Source: Paenisporosarcina sp. OV554
Lineage (GTDB): Bacteria; Bacillota; Bacilli; Bacillales_A; Planococcaceae
Length of the DNA stretch: 64,000 nt
Direction: 5' to 3'
Assembly (NCBI RefSeq): GCF_003058165.1
Contig: NZ_QBUC01000002.1
Location: forward strand, 186,001-250,000
In this document: piece after piece, positions 26,377 to 34,530 of the stretch
Layout: every line of letters begins with the position of its first letter
Numbering within the stretch: position 1 is the first letter of the stretch
Notes under the pieces: generated by a model
Database searches by the model: none
What the model was told of the DNA's origin: nothing
The model's input: only the letters and a program-made list of their open reading frames with translations
Made by a program: the position numbers and the translations under genes

Positions 26377-26446
26377 ATTTATCTGTTTCTTTTTCGAAAG
26401 GATTCAGCTAAGCTTATTTTATTCTGAAATGAAAAGGTGGATGAAT

Positions 26447-26914
26447 ATGGCAACATTAGGTCAAATGAAATTTGCACGAGTTTATACACAAGGTCGTTTA
26501 CAATCAGTGAAAGATGCTCAATGGGATATTCAACCTGAAGGGTTCAATAACACAATTCGCTGGAATGTTGGTCATATATTTGTATCATTAGAATCGTTTG
26601 TTAAAAAAAGTATTCCTACCTATGAGCCAGTCCATCCCGAATGGATTCCTCTGTTTAAAGGCGGTACTAAGCCAGAAGATTGGAATGTTGAACCACCAAC
26701 AAATGAAGAACTTTTGGCAGCATTGGCAGAACAACCAAAACGAGTGGAAGAGATTTTATCAGGAAAACTTGACCAACCGCTCGAAGAAGTTATGTCGCTT
26801 GGTCCGGTTCATCAAATGGCAACAATTGATGCGGTAATTCAATTTTTGAATTGGCACGAAGGAATACATGCTGGAATTATTTATTCATTGAATAAAGCAA
26901 CGGCAGGAGAATAA
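26447..26914 (+). CDS. DinB-family protein
   Basis: About 155 aa with the four-helix DinB/YfiT fold. The likely metal ligands are His in NVGHIF (residue about 42) and the WHEGIHAG pair near the C-terminus. DinB-like proteins of Bacilli include thiol-dependent metalloenzymes, but most are uncharacterised. Three in-frame ATGs occur at 26429, 26441 and 26447. An AAGGTGG site at 26434-26440 favours 26447. It ends in a terminator shared with liaR. Confidence 0.85.
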   Translation: MATLGQMKFARVYTQGRLQSVKDAQWDIQPEGFNNTIRWNVGHIFVSLESFVKKSIPTYEPVHPEWIPLFKGGTKPEDWNVEPPTNEELLAALAEQPKRVEEILSGKLDQPLEEVMSLGPVHQMATIDAVIQFLNWHEGIHAGIIYSLNKATAGE

Positions 26915-26916
26915 TA

Positions 26917-26967
26917 AAAAAGAGGAGTGAAGTAGACATATACTAATGTCTACTTCACTCCTCTTTT
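26917..26967. terminator. Bidirectional terminator between DinB and liaR
   Basis: A perfect 22-bp stem around ATACTA, flanked by A4 and T4, closes the convergent dinB-like and lia transcripts. Confidence 0.95.
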
Positions 26968-26996
26968 AAATGCTATTTGCGAGTAGAGTAAGGGTC

Positions 26997-27635
26997 TTAA
27001 CTTTTTGGCACTAACCCTTGTTGAAAGGCGTAGACCACTGCTTGTGTGCGATCCTGCACGTCAAGTTTAGATAATACATTACTTACATGAGTTTTCACGG
27101 TCTTCAAAGCGATAAATAATTCATCGGCAATGTTTTGATTACTATACCCTTTAGCCATTAACAGTAATATTTCTTGTTCGCGATCGGTTAACTCATCGTG
27201 AAGAGGACGATCTATTCCTTGGCGCATACGTTTCATCATTTTATTTGTTACTTCTGGTTCCAGTACGGTCTGACCATCTAATGTTTCGCGAATGGCCTTT
27301 GCAAGTTGTTTTGCATTAGATGTTTTTAAAACGTAACTGACAGCACCTGCTTCTAATGCAGGGTACACTTTGTCATCATCTAAAAAGCTTGTAACAATCA
27401 TGATTTTTGCTTCTGGCCACTGTGAAATAATCTCTTTTGTGGCTTCAGCACCATTCATAATGGGCATGACCATATCCATCAACACAATATCAGGGCGAAG
27501 TGATAGTACTAAATCAACTGCTTCTTTGCCATTTACTGCTTCGCCGATAACTTCCATATCAGCTTGTGATTGCAAATAAGCAGAGACACCAATTCTGACC
27601 ATTTCATGATCATCCACTAGAACGATTCGTATCAT
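26997..27635 (-). CDS. liaR: LiaR-type response regulator
   Basis: A 212-aa NarL/FixJ-family regulator. The receiver has VDDHEMVR, LMDMVMPIMNG (phospho-Asp about 54) and VLKTSNAKQL. The C-terminal LuxR-type HTH reads LTDREQEILLLMAKGYSNQNIADEL and LKTVKTHVSNVLSKL. It is the last gene of the minus-strand lia cluster and overlaps liaS by 26 bp. In Bacilli LiaR, phosphorylated by LiaS during cell-wall stress such as bacitracin, activates its own operon. A matching operator is seen upstream of the operon. Confidence 0.93.
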   Translation of the reverse strand: MIRIVLVDDHEMVRIGVSAYLQSQADMEVIGEAVNGKEAVDLVLSLRPDIVLMDMVMPIMNGAEATKEIISQWPEAKIMIVTSFLDDDKVYPALEAGAVSYVLKTSNAKQLAKAIRETLDGQTVLEPEVTNKMMKRMRQGIDRPLHDELTDREQEILLLMAKGYSNQNIADELFIALKTVKTHVSNVLSKLDVQDRTQAVVYAFQQGLVPKS

Positions 27636-28668
27636 CTACTTCGACCCCTTTCTCAACCGGAACTTTAACTTCTACAATGGTACCTTGTGATGGAACTGAA
27701 ACAATTTTACTTGTTCCACCCATTTCAATCGCTCGTTCTTGTATGTGGTGTAAGCCGTAAGAACCAGCATTTCCTTCATCTTTCATAAAACCAATCCCGT
27801 TATCTTGAACACGGAAAATGGCAAGACCGTCACGTTCTACAAAGAGAATATCAACTTCACTAGCATTGGCATGGCGTAACGTATTAGATAACGTTTCTTG
27901 TGCGATACGGAATAAGTGATCTTCAACCCCTTTTGAAAGGGAAACATCTTCTAAACGAAAGCGAATAGTGAAATGAACTTTTTGTTGCAACTCGAATAGT
28001 AATTCTTCGAGACCTTGTGTTAATGACTTATTGTGAAGTGCAGCCGGACGTAGATGAAGCAACAGTGCACGCATTTCAAGTTGTGCTTGTTGAACGATTT
28101 TTTCTGCTTGTGCCAATGGTTTTGGTATTTCTTGATTATCACTTTCTTGTTGTTCAGTAATAGCTGATAACAACATGGAAGCGGCAAATAATTGTTGAGA
28201 TACTGAGTCATGAAGTTCGCGTGCCAATCGTTGACGCTCTTGTATGATGCGTTCTTGAATTCGTTTATCTTCGCCTTCAGCTCGTTCGTCTGACATTTTT
28301 AGCAAACTCTTCTTTTGAGTCGCAATTAACATGGTTACTTCGCTAAGTAATTTCTTTAACTTAGTGGAAACCGCAGGAACGCTTATATCGTTACTTTGTT
28401 TATCGGCAGTCAAAACAGATTGTAAATAGGCATCAATTGCACGTTCTTTTTTCTTAGCCAGTTGTGTGGATGATATGGCAACGCCCATACTAATTCCAAG
28501 TAGTGATATGGCTAACCAAATGGCAATGGGCAAATTCGCTTCTTCAAATGTCCATAAAGGTAGCCATGTCTCATAAGATGGCCATCCTAAGAGGAAGGTC
28601 AATAATGAAAATATCAAAGTGGCAAGTAATGAAAATAACATAAAACTTCGCCCGATAAATCCGCTCAT
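27610..28668 (-). CDS. liaS: LiaS-type sensor histidine kinase
   Basis: A 352-aa intramembrane-sensing kinase. Two N-terminal helices (about residues 8-28 and 42-65) are separated by a very short external loop, as in LiaS/VraS. The HisKA_3 box is RQRLARELHDSVSQQLFAAS. The HATPase parts are FRIAQETLSNTLRHANAS and VQDNGIGF..GSYGLHHIQERA. The start overlaps the liaF stop by 4 bp. Confidence 0.93.
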   Translation of the reverse strand: MSGFIGRSFMLFSLLATLIFSLLTFLLGWPSYETWLPLWTFEEANLPIAIWLAISLLGISMGVAISSTQLAKKKERAIDAYLQSVLTADKQSNDISVPAVSTKLKKLLSEVTMLIATQKKSLLKMSDERAEGEDKRIQERIIQERQRLARELHDSVSQQLFAASMLLSAITEQQESDNQEIPKPLAQAEKIVQQAQLEMRALLLHLRPAALHNKSLTQGLEELLFELQQKVHFTIRFRLEDVSLSKGVEDHLFRIAQETLSNTLRHANASEVDILFVERDGLAIFRVQDNGIGFMKDEGNAGSYGLHHIQERAIEMGGTSKIVSVPSQGTIVEVKVPVEKGVEVDDTNRSSG

Positions 28669-29369
28669 TTACGAATCACCTCAACATCTCCAAGCCAGGT
28701 AGACACTGCGATGATAAGTTGGGAAGATGCGCTACCTTGTGCTTCGATATAGCCATCTTTTAGCACAATCGATTGGTTCCATAAACGTTTTTTACTCGCA
28801 CCAAAGAGTCGAGCATCACCGAGGAGTGTTGTGTAATGAATGCGAACTGGAATTTCATACGGAACGTGAATTTGGATTTTCCCAATACCTTGTCTAACGG
28901 ATATAAGAGAAGTCCCTTTTGGTAAAACCGTTTGAGTGGCATCAATAGTAATGTTTCCATAGAAACCCTGTACGTGGATATCCTGCCATTCATATGCTTG
29001 GAGAGGAGTGCTTTGGACGGAAAAAAGTTTATTTTGAATGAGTGCGTTAGGCGTTTCGGTTTCGTCCCCAAGAAATGGTTCAATGATCTGTTGTGTTTCG
29101 TCGCCTTTCCAAAGACGCACTAAGATATAGACCATGGTTGCAACAATAAATAAACGAAGACTCCACATAGAAATCAAGGCAACTCCTAAAAATCCTACAC
29201 CGATCCAGAAGAATAAACGGTTTTTTCTTCGCAAACTGAAATAAATTAACCCGACACCAAAAAGAACGAATAACACATTTCCATTATGAAAAAACATTAC
29301 CTCTACAAAAACGAGTAGCAAGGCAGATAATAGCCAAAATGTAATGCGATCCGTTGGTATTCGTTGCAT
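28665..29369 (-). CDS. liaF: LiaF-type inhibitor of the Lia two-component system
   Basis: A 234-aa protein with four N-terminal helices (residues 9-95) and a C-terminal cell-wall-active-antibiotics-response domain. The domain shows the beta-repeat pattern DIHVQGFYGNITIDATQTVLPKG and LISVRQGIGKIQIHVPYEI, ending in TWLGDVEVI. LiaF keeps LiaS in its inactive state without envelope stress. The order liaF-liaS-liaR matches the conserved three-component core. Confidence 0.93.
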   Translation of the reverse strand: MQRIPTDRITFWLLSALLLVFVEVMFFHNGNVLFVLFGVGLIYFSLRRKNRLFFWIGVGFLGVALISMWSLRLFIVATMVYILVRLWKGDETQQIIEPFLGDETETPNALIQNKLFSVQSTPLQAYEWQDIHVQGFYGNITIDATQTVLPKGTSLISVRQGIGKIQIHVPYEIPVRIHYTTLLGDARLFGASKKRLWNQSIVLKDGYIEAQGSASSQLIIAVSTWLGDVEVIRK

Positions 29370-29468
29370 AGCTATTCCTCCTTTTTCGAAACAGGTTTCA
29401 AGTGAGAAAATGGAGAAGACAAGTGCCTCCTCCGTATTTCTCTATTGCTTAAAGCTTTTCCTTATATT

Positions 29469-30116
29469 TTACACAATTTCAGGAATTGATTGTTCTTTTT
29501 TTTCTAATTGCTCTAAACGACGTTCCATCGAAGACACATCATGCTCTTTTTCGATACGTTGACCAAGACGATCAATATATTGTTCCATTTCTTCAAAAGC
29601 CACTAAACGTTTTTCAGCATTATTCGATGATTCAGGTTGTAGCATACGGTCCATTTGGTGATGAGCTCGAGTAACATTCTCTTTGCCCATTAATTGAAGT
29701 TGACGTACTTTCATATCTTTTACTTTATGTTTCATCTCTTCATATTTCTGTTCAAGCCCAAATAACTCATCAGTTGTACGAGAGATACTAGCTTGGAGTA
29801 CATCCGTCCGATTGGTATAGGCTGAAACCTCTGCTTGTGCAAACTCAATTAATTCACTTTCATCCGTTTGGCGTGCAAGTTCCAATTGGGAAGTTCGTTT
29901 AACTAGCATTTCTTGCGCTTCTTGAAGTTCTTTTTCTAGCTGCATCTTTAGTTGAGATTGTCTTTCGATCCATGTACCTGTTTTTTCTGTTTGCTTTTCA
30001 GCTTCTCGAATATATTGGTTTAACATGGCAATGGGATTTTTTTGTTCCTTTTTATCAAATACGTTGTGTAAATCTGCTTCGAATGCATACTTAAATCGTT
30101 TCCATAATGTTGTCAT
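29469..30116 (-). CDS. liaH: PspA/IM30 (LiaH)-type membrane-stress protein
   Basis: A 215-aa, almost fully alpha-helical coiled-coil protein of the PspA/IM30 family. It starts with LWKRFKYAFEADLHNVFDKKEQKNPIAML, the amphipathic membrane-binding region, then long heptad helices rich in Glu/Gln/Lys. It is the effector of the Lia response and protects membranes by oligomerising on them. Its place between the LiaI-like anchor and liaF matches liaIH-liaFSR of Bacillus, although here all five genes are contiguous. Confidence 0.92.
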   Translation of the reverse strand: MTTLWKRFKYAFEADLHNVFDKKEQKNPIAMLNQYIREAEKQTEKTGTWIERQSQLKMQLEKELQEAQEMLVKRTSQLELARQTDESELIEFAQAEVSAYTNRTDVLQASISRTTDELFGLEQKYEEMKHKVKDMKVRQLQLMGKENVTRAHHQMDRMLQPESSNNAEKRLVAFEEMEQYIDRLGQRIEKEHDVSSMERRLEQLEKKEQSIPEIV

Positions 30117-30129
30117 GTATGTTTCCTCC

Positions 30130-30486
30130 TTATTTGTTTAGCTCTTGCCATTGTTTTTCAAAGTTTGTGAAAGGGTCTGAAGAAAAAGCTGTTGCTTGAT
30201 TAGATGGTACAAATGATTGTTGTTTCCACTTTCGAACGACATACCATAAACCGGCGATTGCAATAATTCCGAAGAAACCCGGTACATTTGCAACTGCAGT
30301 TAGTAATCCGGTAATTCCGACTGCTACCCAAAATACTTTTGATAGAGTGGAACCTCCTTTTAAATAGTAATGCATGCCTGCGAATACAAGTAATGCAGAT
30401 AGAGCGAGTCCAAGTAACGGGCCAAGATTTACAAGTGCTACAATTCCTGCGACGACACCAATGAAGACTAATCCGAATTTTTTCAT
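30130..30486 (-). CDS. LiaI-like small membrane protein
   Basis: A 118-aa protein starting at ATG 30486 with AAAGGAG upstream. A longer frame running to 30930 overlaps the divergent thiolase gene and is an artefact. Three hydrophobic segments (residues 3-22, 25-45, 52-85) precede the soluble tail WYVVRKWKQQSFVPSNQ..DPFTNFEKQWQEL. It is first in the lia operon, where LiaI recruits LiaH to the membrane. The sequence is longer than Bacillus subtilis LiaI and resembles other short membrane proteins of psp/lia operons. Confidence 0.8.
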   Translation of the reverse strand: MKKFGLVFIGVVAGIVALVNLGPLLGLALSALLVFAGMHYYLKGGSTLSKVFWVAVGITGLLTAVANVPGFFGIIAIAGLWYVVRKWKQQSFVPSNQATAFSSDPFTNFEKQWQELNK

Positions 30487-30517
30487 GTGTTTGTTTCTCC
30501 TTTCAGTTTGTACATTT

Positions 30518-30583
30518 ATCGTACCAATTTGATTGAGATTGCCAAACGGTCTTGAAATGCATTTTTGACTAAGACCTAAGACG
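30518..30583 (-). promoter_or_regulatory. lia operon promoter with LiaR-like box
   Basis: On the minus strand, -35 TTGGCA (30540-30545) and -10 TACGAT (30518-30523) are separated by 16 bp. Upstream of the -35, plus-strand 30567-30583 reads TGACTAAGACCTAAGACG, two copies of an AAGA-containing half site. This matches my recollection of LiaR/VraR/CesR-type boxes and is correctly placed for an activator. The match is from memory. Confidence 0.6.
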
Positions 30584-30638
30584 TAGAAAATTCTAAGATG
30601 AAGGTAGAAAATTAAAGAAATCTTCTGTAAAATAGGAG

Positions 30639-30656
30639 TGAGTGAATATTCATTCA
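30639..30656 (+). promoter_or_regulatory. FadR operator upstream of the beta-oxidation operon
   Basis: TGAGTGAATATTCATTCA is an 18-bp near-palindrome. It matches 17 of 18 positions of the Bacillus FadR (YsiA) consensus as I recall it, TGAATGAMTANTCATTCA. It lies just downstream of a -10-like TAAAAT (30628-30633) and 24 bp before the thiolase start, the right place for repression relieved by long-chain acyl-CoA. Confidence 0.85.
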
Positions 30657-30679
30657 ATTTAGATAAATGAGGTGTAACG

Positions 30680-31843
30680 ATGAATGAAGTCGTGATTATA
30701 GAAGGAATACGTTCGGCAGTAGGAAGAAGAAAAGGAAAGTTAACATATACGCGCCCAGATGAATTGGCGGCAACCGTATTAGAAAAATTAATTGATCGTG
30801 TAGGCATTAAAAAAGGCGATGTAGAAGATATTATTTTAGGATGTGTCTCACAAGTCGGTGAACAAGGTGGAAATATTGCAAGAACAGCCGCACTCATTGC
30901 TGGGTTTCCAACAAAAGTGCCAGGCACCACAATTGATCGTCAATGTGGGTCTAGTCAGCAAGCGGTTCATTTTGCCGCACAAGCAATTGCTTGTGGAGAT
31001 ATGGATATCGTGATTGCAGGTGGCGTTGAAAGTATGACACGTGTGCCGATGATGTCAAATATGGGCGATGCTAAACCTAGCAAGAAATTACTAGAAAAAT
31101 ATGAAATCATCAATCAAGGATTATCAGCTGAACGAATTGCAGAAAAGTGGGATTTATCTCGTGAAGAATTGGATGCATTCTCTGTTCAAAGTCATGAACG
31201 TGCCTTCCAAGCAATCGCGGAAGGACGCTTTGAAAAAGAAATCGTGCCAATTGAAGTGACAAAAGAGGATGGAACGACTGAGCTGTTTTCAATTGATGAA
31301 GGTCCACGAGCAGGAACGACGTTAGAAACACTTAATGGATTAAAGACCGTATTTGATGCTAATGGAAGAATTACGGCCGGCAATGCTAGTCAAATGAGTG
31401 ACGGAGCCTCAGCCGTTCTATTAATGTCACATGAAAAAGCACAACAATTAGGATTAACACCACGTGCTCGCATTCATACACGTGTCGTTGTTGGGTCAGA
31501 TCCAACATTAATGCTGACTGGTCCAATTGCAGCGACTCAAAAAGTGTTGGAGAAAGCGCAATTAACAATAGAAGATATGGACGTTTATGAAGTTAATGAA
31601 GCATTCGCTCCGGTGCCACTTGCCTGGTTAAAGGACATAGGCGCTGATCCAGCAAAATTAAATCGCAATGGTGGAGCTATTGCTCTTGGGCATCCACTAG
31701 GCGCTTCAGGCACGAAACTGCTTGTCACATTGTTACATGAACTAGAACGAACAAAAGGCCGCTATGGACTCCTTGCGATTTGTGAAGGCATGGGTATGGC
31801 AAACGCGACGATTATTGAGAGATTAGAAGAATCGGAGGATTAA
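30680..31843 (+). CDS. fadA: Acetyl-CoA C-acyltransferase (thiolase)
   Basis: A 387-aa thiolase that cleaves 3-ketoacyl-CoA in the last step of beta-oxidation. The acyl-accepting Cys lies in TIDRQCGSSQQA (about residue 93), the catalytic His in AIALGHPLGASG and the second Cys in AICEGMGMANA. The last motif differs from the common C.GGG form, but the catalytic Cys is kept. It is the first gene of a three-gene operon and starts 2 bp before the next gene. Confidence 0.92.
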   Translation: MNEVVIIEGIRSAVGRRKGKLTYTRPDELAATVLEKLIDRVGIKKGDVEDIILGCVSQVGEQGGNIARTAALIAGFPTKVPGTTIDRQCGSSQQAVHFAAQAIACGDMDIVIAGGVESMTRVPMMSNMGDAKPSKKLLEKYEIINQGLSAERIAEKWDLSREELDAFSVQSHERAFQAIAEGRFEKEIVPIEVTKEDGTTELFSIDEGPRAGTTLETLNGLKTVFDANGRITAGNASQMSDGASAVLLMSHEKAQQLGLTPRARIHTRVVVGSDPTLMLTGPIAATQKVLEKAQLTIEDMDVYEVNEAFAPVPLAWLKDIGADPAKLNRNGGAIALGHPLGASGTKLLVTLLHELERTKGRYGLLAICEGMGMANATIIERLEESED

Positions 31844-31845
31844 GC

Positions 31846-32616
31846 ATGAAAACATCTGAAGTAATCGCTATAGTAACGGGTGGCGCATCAGGACTCGGAG
31901 AAGCTACAACTCGTCACCTTGTAGAAAAAGGTGGAAAAGTCGCTATTTTTGATTTGAATGATCAGCGTGGGGAAGCATTGGTTGAAGAACTAGGTCACGA
32001 GCAAGTTATTTACTTCCAAACAAATGTTACGAATGCACAACAAGTTGAACAAAACGTAGCTCAGGTAGTTGAGCATTTTGGCAAAATAAACATGTTAGTG
32101 AGTTGCGCAGGGATTGCTACACCAGGAAAAGTAGTGTCCCAAAAAGGACCACTAGCACTCGAACAATTTGAACAAGTCATTCAAGTGAACTTAATCGGCA
32201 CATTTAATGTGCTACGAATTGCCGCACAAGCTATGCAACAAAATGAACCAAATGATGAGGGCGAGCGGGGGGTCATTATTAATACCGCTTCAGTGGCAGC
32301 ATTTGAAGGGCAAATTGGTCAAGTCGCATACAGCGCTTCAAAAGGTGGCGTCGTCGGAATGACTTTACCAATTGCCCGTGAATTTGCGAGAGACGGCATT
32401 CGTGTAATGGCGATTGCCCCTGGACTTATTGAAACACCGCTGTTTGAAGGACTGCCAGAACCAGCACGCACGGCACTTGCAAAATCTGTACCTTTCCCCA
32501 ATCGCTTAGGCAAACCAAGTGAATATGCGCAATTAGTAGAGAGCATTGTCATCAATCCCATGCTAAATGGCGAAGTGATTCGGTTAGACGGCGCTATAAG
32601 AATGCAACCAAAATAA
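31846..32616 (+). CDS. SDR-type 3-hydroxyacyl-CoA dehydrogenase
   Basis: A 256-aa short-chain dehydrogenase. The cofactor motif is [11 protein letters not shown], the NAG-like segment is VSCAGIA, the catalytic pattern is Ser in NTASVA plus YSASKGG, and the C-terminal [10 protein letters not shown] follows. The sequence has the flavour of HSD17B10-type 3-hydroxyacyl-CoA dehydrogenases. Its position between a thiolase and an acyl-CoA dehydrogenase supports oxidation of 3-hydroxyacyl-CoA. The operon lacks an enoyl-CoA hydratase, which must be encoded elsewhere. Confidence 0.88.
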   Translation: MKTSEVIAIVTGGASGLGEATTRHLVEKGGKVAIFDLNDQRGEALVEELGHEQVIYFQTNVTNAQQVEQNVAQVVEHFGKINMLVSCAGIATPGKVVSQKGPLALEQFEQVIQVNLIGTFNVLRIAAQAMQQNEPNDEGERGVIINTASVAAFEGQIGQVAYSASKGGVVGMTLPIAREFARDGIRVMAIAPGLIETPLFEGLPEPARTALAKSVPFPNRLGKPSEYAQLVESIVINPMLNGEVIRLDGAIRMQPK

Positions 32617-32628
32617 GGAGGAATTTTG

Positions 32629-33777
32629 ATGGGGAAGTATCGATTTGAGACAGATGAGCATGTGATGTTCCGCAAGTCCCTTCGAAAGTACTTAGAAAAA
32701 GAAGCGGTTCCACAATATGAACAGTGGGAAGAAGACCGCATGATTCCTAAAACTTTTTGGAGAAAGCTTGGAGAAATGGGGTATTTATGTCCTCAAGTTG
32801 AAGAAGCCTACGGGGGTCTAGAAACTGACTTCCGCTACGCAGTAATTATTGGCGAAGAACTGGAACGCGTAGGAGCGAGCTTAACTGGGGTTGGCTTGCA
32901 CAATGATATAGTAGTTCCTTACTTCGAAGCGTATGGCACGGACGAACAAAAATCACGCTGGTTACCTGGGTGTGTAACTGGCGACCATATTACAGCCATT
33001 GCCATGACAGAGCCAGGAGCTGGATCTGATTTAGCGGCGATTCAAACTACTGCTGTAAAAGATGGAGATCATTATGTTGTTAATGGTTCAAAAACGTTTA
33101 TTACTAATGGCATAAATGCAGATTTAATATTAGTTGTGGTGAAAACTGATACAAAAATCGAACCAAAGCATCGCGGCATTAGCCTATTGGTCGTTGAAGA
33201 AGGCATGCCAGGATTTACACGTGGCCGCAAACTGAACAAACTGGGGATGCACGCTCAAGATACGGCAGAATTGTACTTTGAAGATTGCAGAGTGCCAGTG
33301 AAAAATCTTCTTGGTGAAGAAGGAAAGGGTTTTACGTATTTGATGGAAAAACTTCAGCAAGAGCGATTAATGGTGGCAATTTCCGCTCAAACAGCTTCTG
33401 AAGATATGGTCGAAATGACACTGGATTATGTGAAATCCCGCAAAGCATTTGGCAAACCTATCGCATCGTTTCAAAACACTCAATTCAAACTAGTGGAAAT
33501 GACCACCGAAGTCGAGCTTGGCCATTCGTTCTTGGAATCGTTAATTGAAGATCATTTAGCAGGAAAAGAAATTGTCTCTAAAGTATCAATGGCTAAATAT
33601 TGGTTAACCGAGACAGCGAAGAAAATTTCCGGAGAATGCCTGCAGTTACACGGAGGCTACGGTTATATGGAAGAATATAAAATTGCCCGACGTTACCGCG
33701 ATATTCCAGTCGCGTCAATCTACGCAGGAAGCAATGAAATCATGAAGGTGATCGTCGCGAAGAAAATGGGGTTATAA
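32629..33777 (+). CDS. Acyl-CoA dehydrogenase
   Basis: A 382-aa FAD flavoenzyme that carries out the first step of beta-oxidation. Signatures are AMTEPGAGSDLAAI, FITNGINADLILVVVKT, FGKPIASFQNTQFKL and LQLHGGYGYMEEY, with the catalytic-base region ASIYAGSNEIMK. Gly occupies the usual Glu position of YEGT-type enzymes (YAGSNE). This is typical of long-chain or isovaleryl-type members, where the base lies elsewhere. Start ATG 32629 with AAGGAGGAA upstream. Last gene of the FadR-box operon. Confidence 0.9.
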   Translation: MGKYRFETDEHVMFRKSLRKYLEKEAVPQYEQWEEDRMIPKTFWRKLGEMGYLCPQVEEAYGGLETDFRYAVIIGEELERVGASLTGVGLHNDIVVPYFEAYGTDEQKSRWLPGCVTGDHITAIAMTEPGAGSDLAAIQTTAVKDGDHYVVNGSKTFITNGINADLILVVVKTDTKIEPKHRGISLLVVEEGMPGFTRGRKLNKLGMHAQDTAELYFEDCRVPVKNLLGEEGKGFTYLMEKLQQERLMVAISAQTASEDMVEMTLDYVKSRKAFGKPIASFQNTQFKLVEMTTEVELGHSFLESLIEDHLAGKEIVSKVSMAKYWLTETAKKISGECLQLHGGYGYMEEYKIARRYRDIPVASIYAGSNEIMKVIVAKKMGL

Positions 33778-33822
33778 GTGCGAATTACTTATACCAGGGT
33801 TTAGGAAGAAGCGAGGAACATG

Positions 33823-34374
33823 ATGAACTTATTGACTGAACAAGACATTGTGGAAGTTATTTCAAAAGATAAGTGGATGATGGATGTAATTCGACAAACG
33901 GCGACACTTGATTTACCAGATTGGTGGATTTGTACGGGTTTTATCAGAGCAAAAGTATGGGATGAGTTGCATGGATTTTCCAGAAAAACCATACTACCAG
34001 ATGTGGATGTTATTTATTTTGACTCGAATCATCTAGACGAACAAAATGAAAAATTATTCGAAATTAAATTAAATCAGGTAGACGCTACAATCCCTTGGTC
34101 CGTTAAAAATCAAGCAAGGATGCATACTTTGAATCAGGTAGCACCCTATACGTCATCTATAGATGGAATTTCAAAATTTCCAGAGACCGCCACTGCAATT
34201 GGAATCACTTTGGATGAAAAAGGGAAACTTCGGTTATGTGCCCCTTATGGAGTTGAAGATTTAATCGCGATGAAAATTCGTCCAACTCCTTTTTTTGAAG
34301 AATCACAAATTTACCATGACAGGATCAAACAAAAAAAGTGGTCAACGACATGGGCAAAAGTAACAGTTGGGTAA
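33823..34374 (+). CDS. Nucleotidyltransferase-family protein (NTP_transf_6-like)
   Basis: About 183 aa. WICTGFIRAKVWDELHGF and LPDVDVIYFD form the DxD-bearing core typical of the small nucleotidyltransferase family seen in YitH-like proteins. APYGVEDLIAMKIRPTPFF near the C-terminus is the second conserved block. Two ATGs abut (33820, 33823), and GAGG at 33813 favours the second. The substrate is unknown. It lies 45 bp after the beta-oxidation operon and ends in its own terminator, so it may be a passenger of that transcript. Confidence 0.8.
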   Translation: MNLLTEQDIVEVISKDKWMMDVIRQTATLDLPDWWICTGFIRAKVWDELHGFSRKTILPDVDVIYFDSNHLDEQNEKLFEIKLNQVDATIPWSVKNQARMHTLNQVAPYTSSIDGISKFPETATAIGITLDEKGKLRLCAPYGVEDLIAMKIRPTPFFEESQIYHDRIKQKKWSTTWAKVTVG

Positions 34375-34400
34375 GCGACAGAGGTTTTTCTGTCGCTTTT
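34373..34400 (+). terminator. Terminator after the nucleotidyltransferase gene
   Basis: AAGCGACAG pairs with CTGTCGCTT around AGGTTTTT, and a T run follows. It overlaps the stop codon region. Confidence 0.85.
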
Positions 34401-34530
34401 GATTTTTTCTGTTACAACAAAAGAAAGTTTCAAAGAGTCATAAATTGCTGACACTTTAAGACAACGTATTGCAAGGAGATTTACAGCATATCATGATATA
34501 CTTTCCAAAAACAACGAGGAGGGGCCTTTT

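Noticed and set aside
30487-30930. N-terminal extension of the LiaI-like protein to 266 aa
   Set aside because: It would overlap the divergent thiolase gene and the two operators. The ATG at 30486 has its own ribosome site and starts a normal membrane protein.
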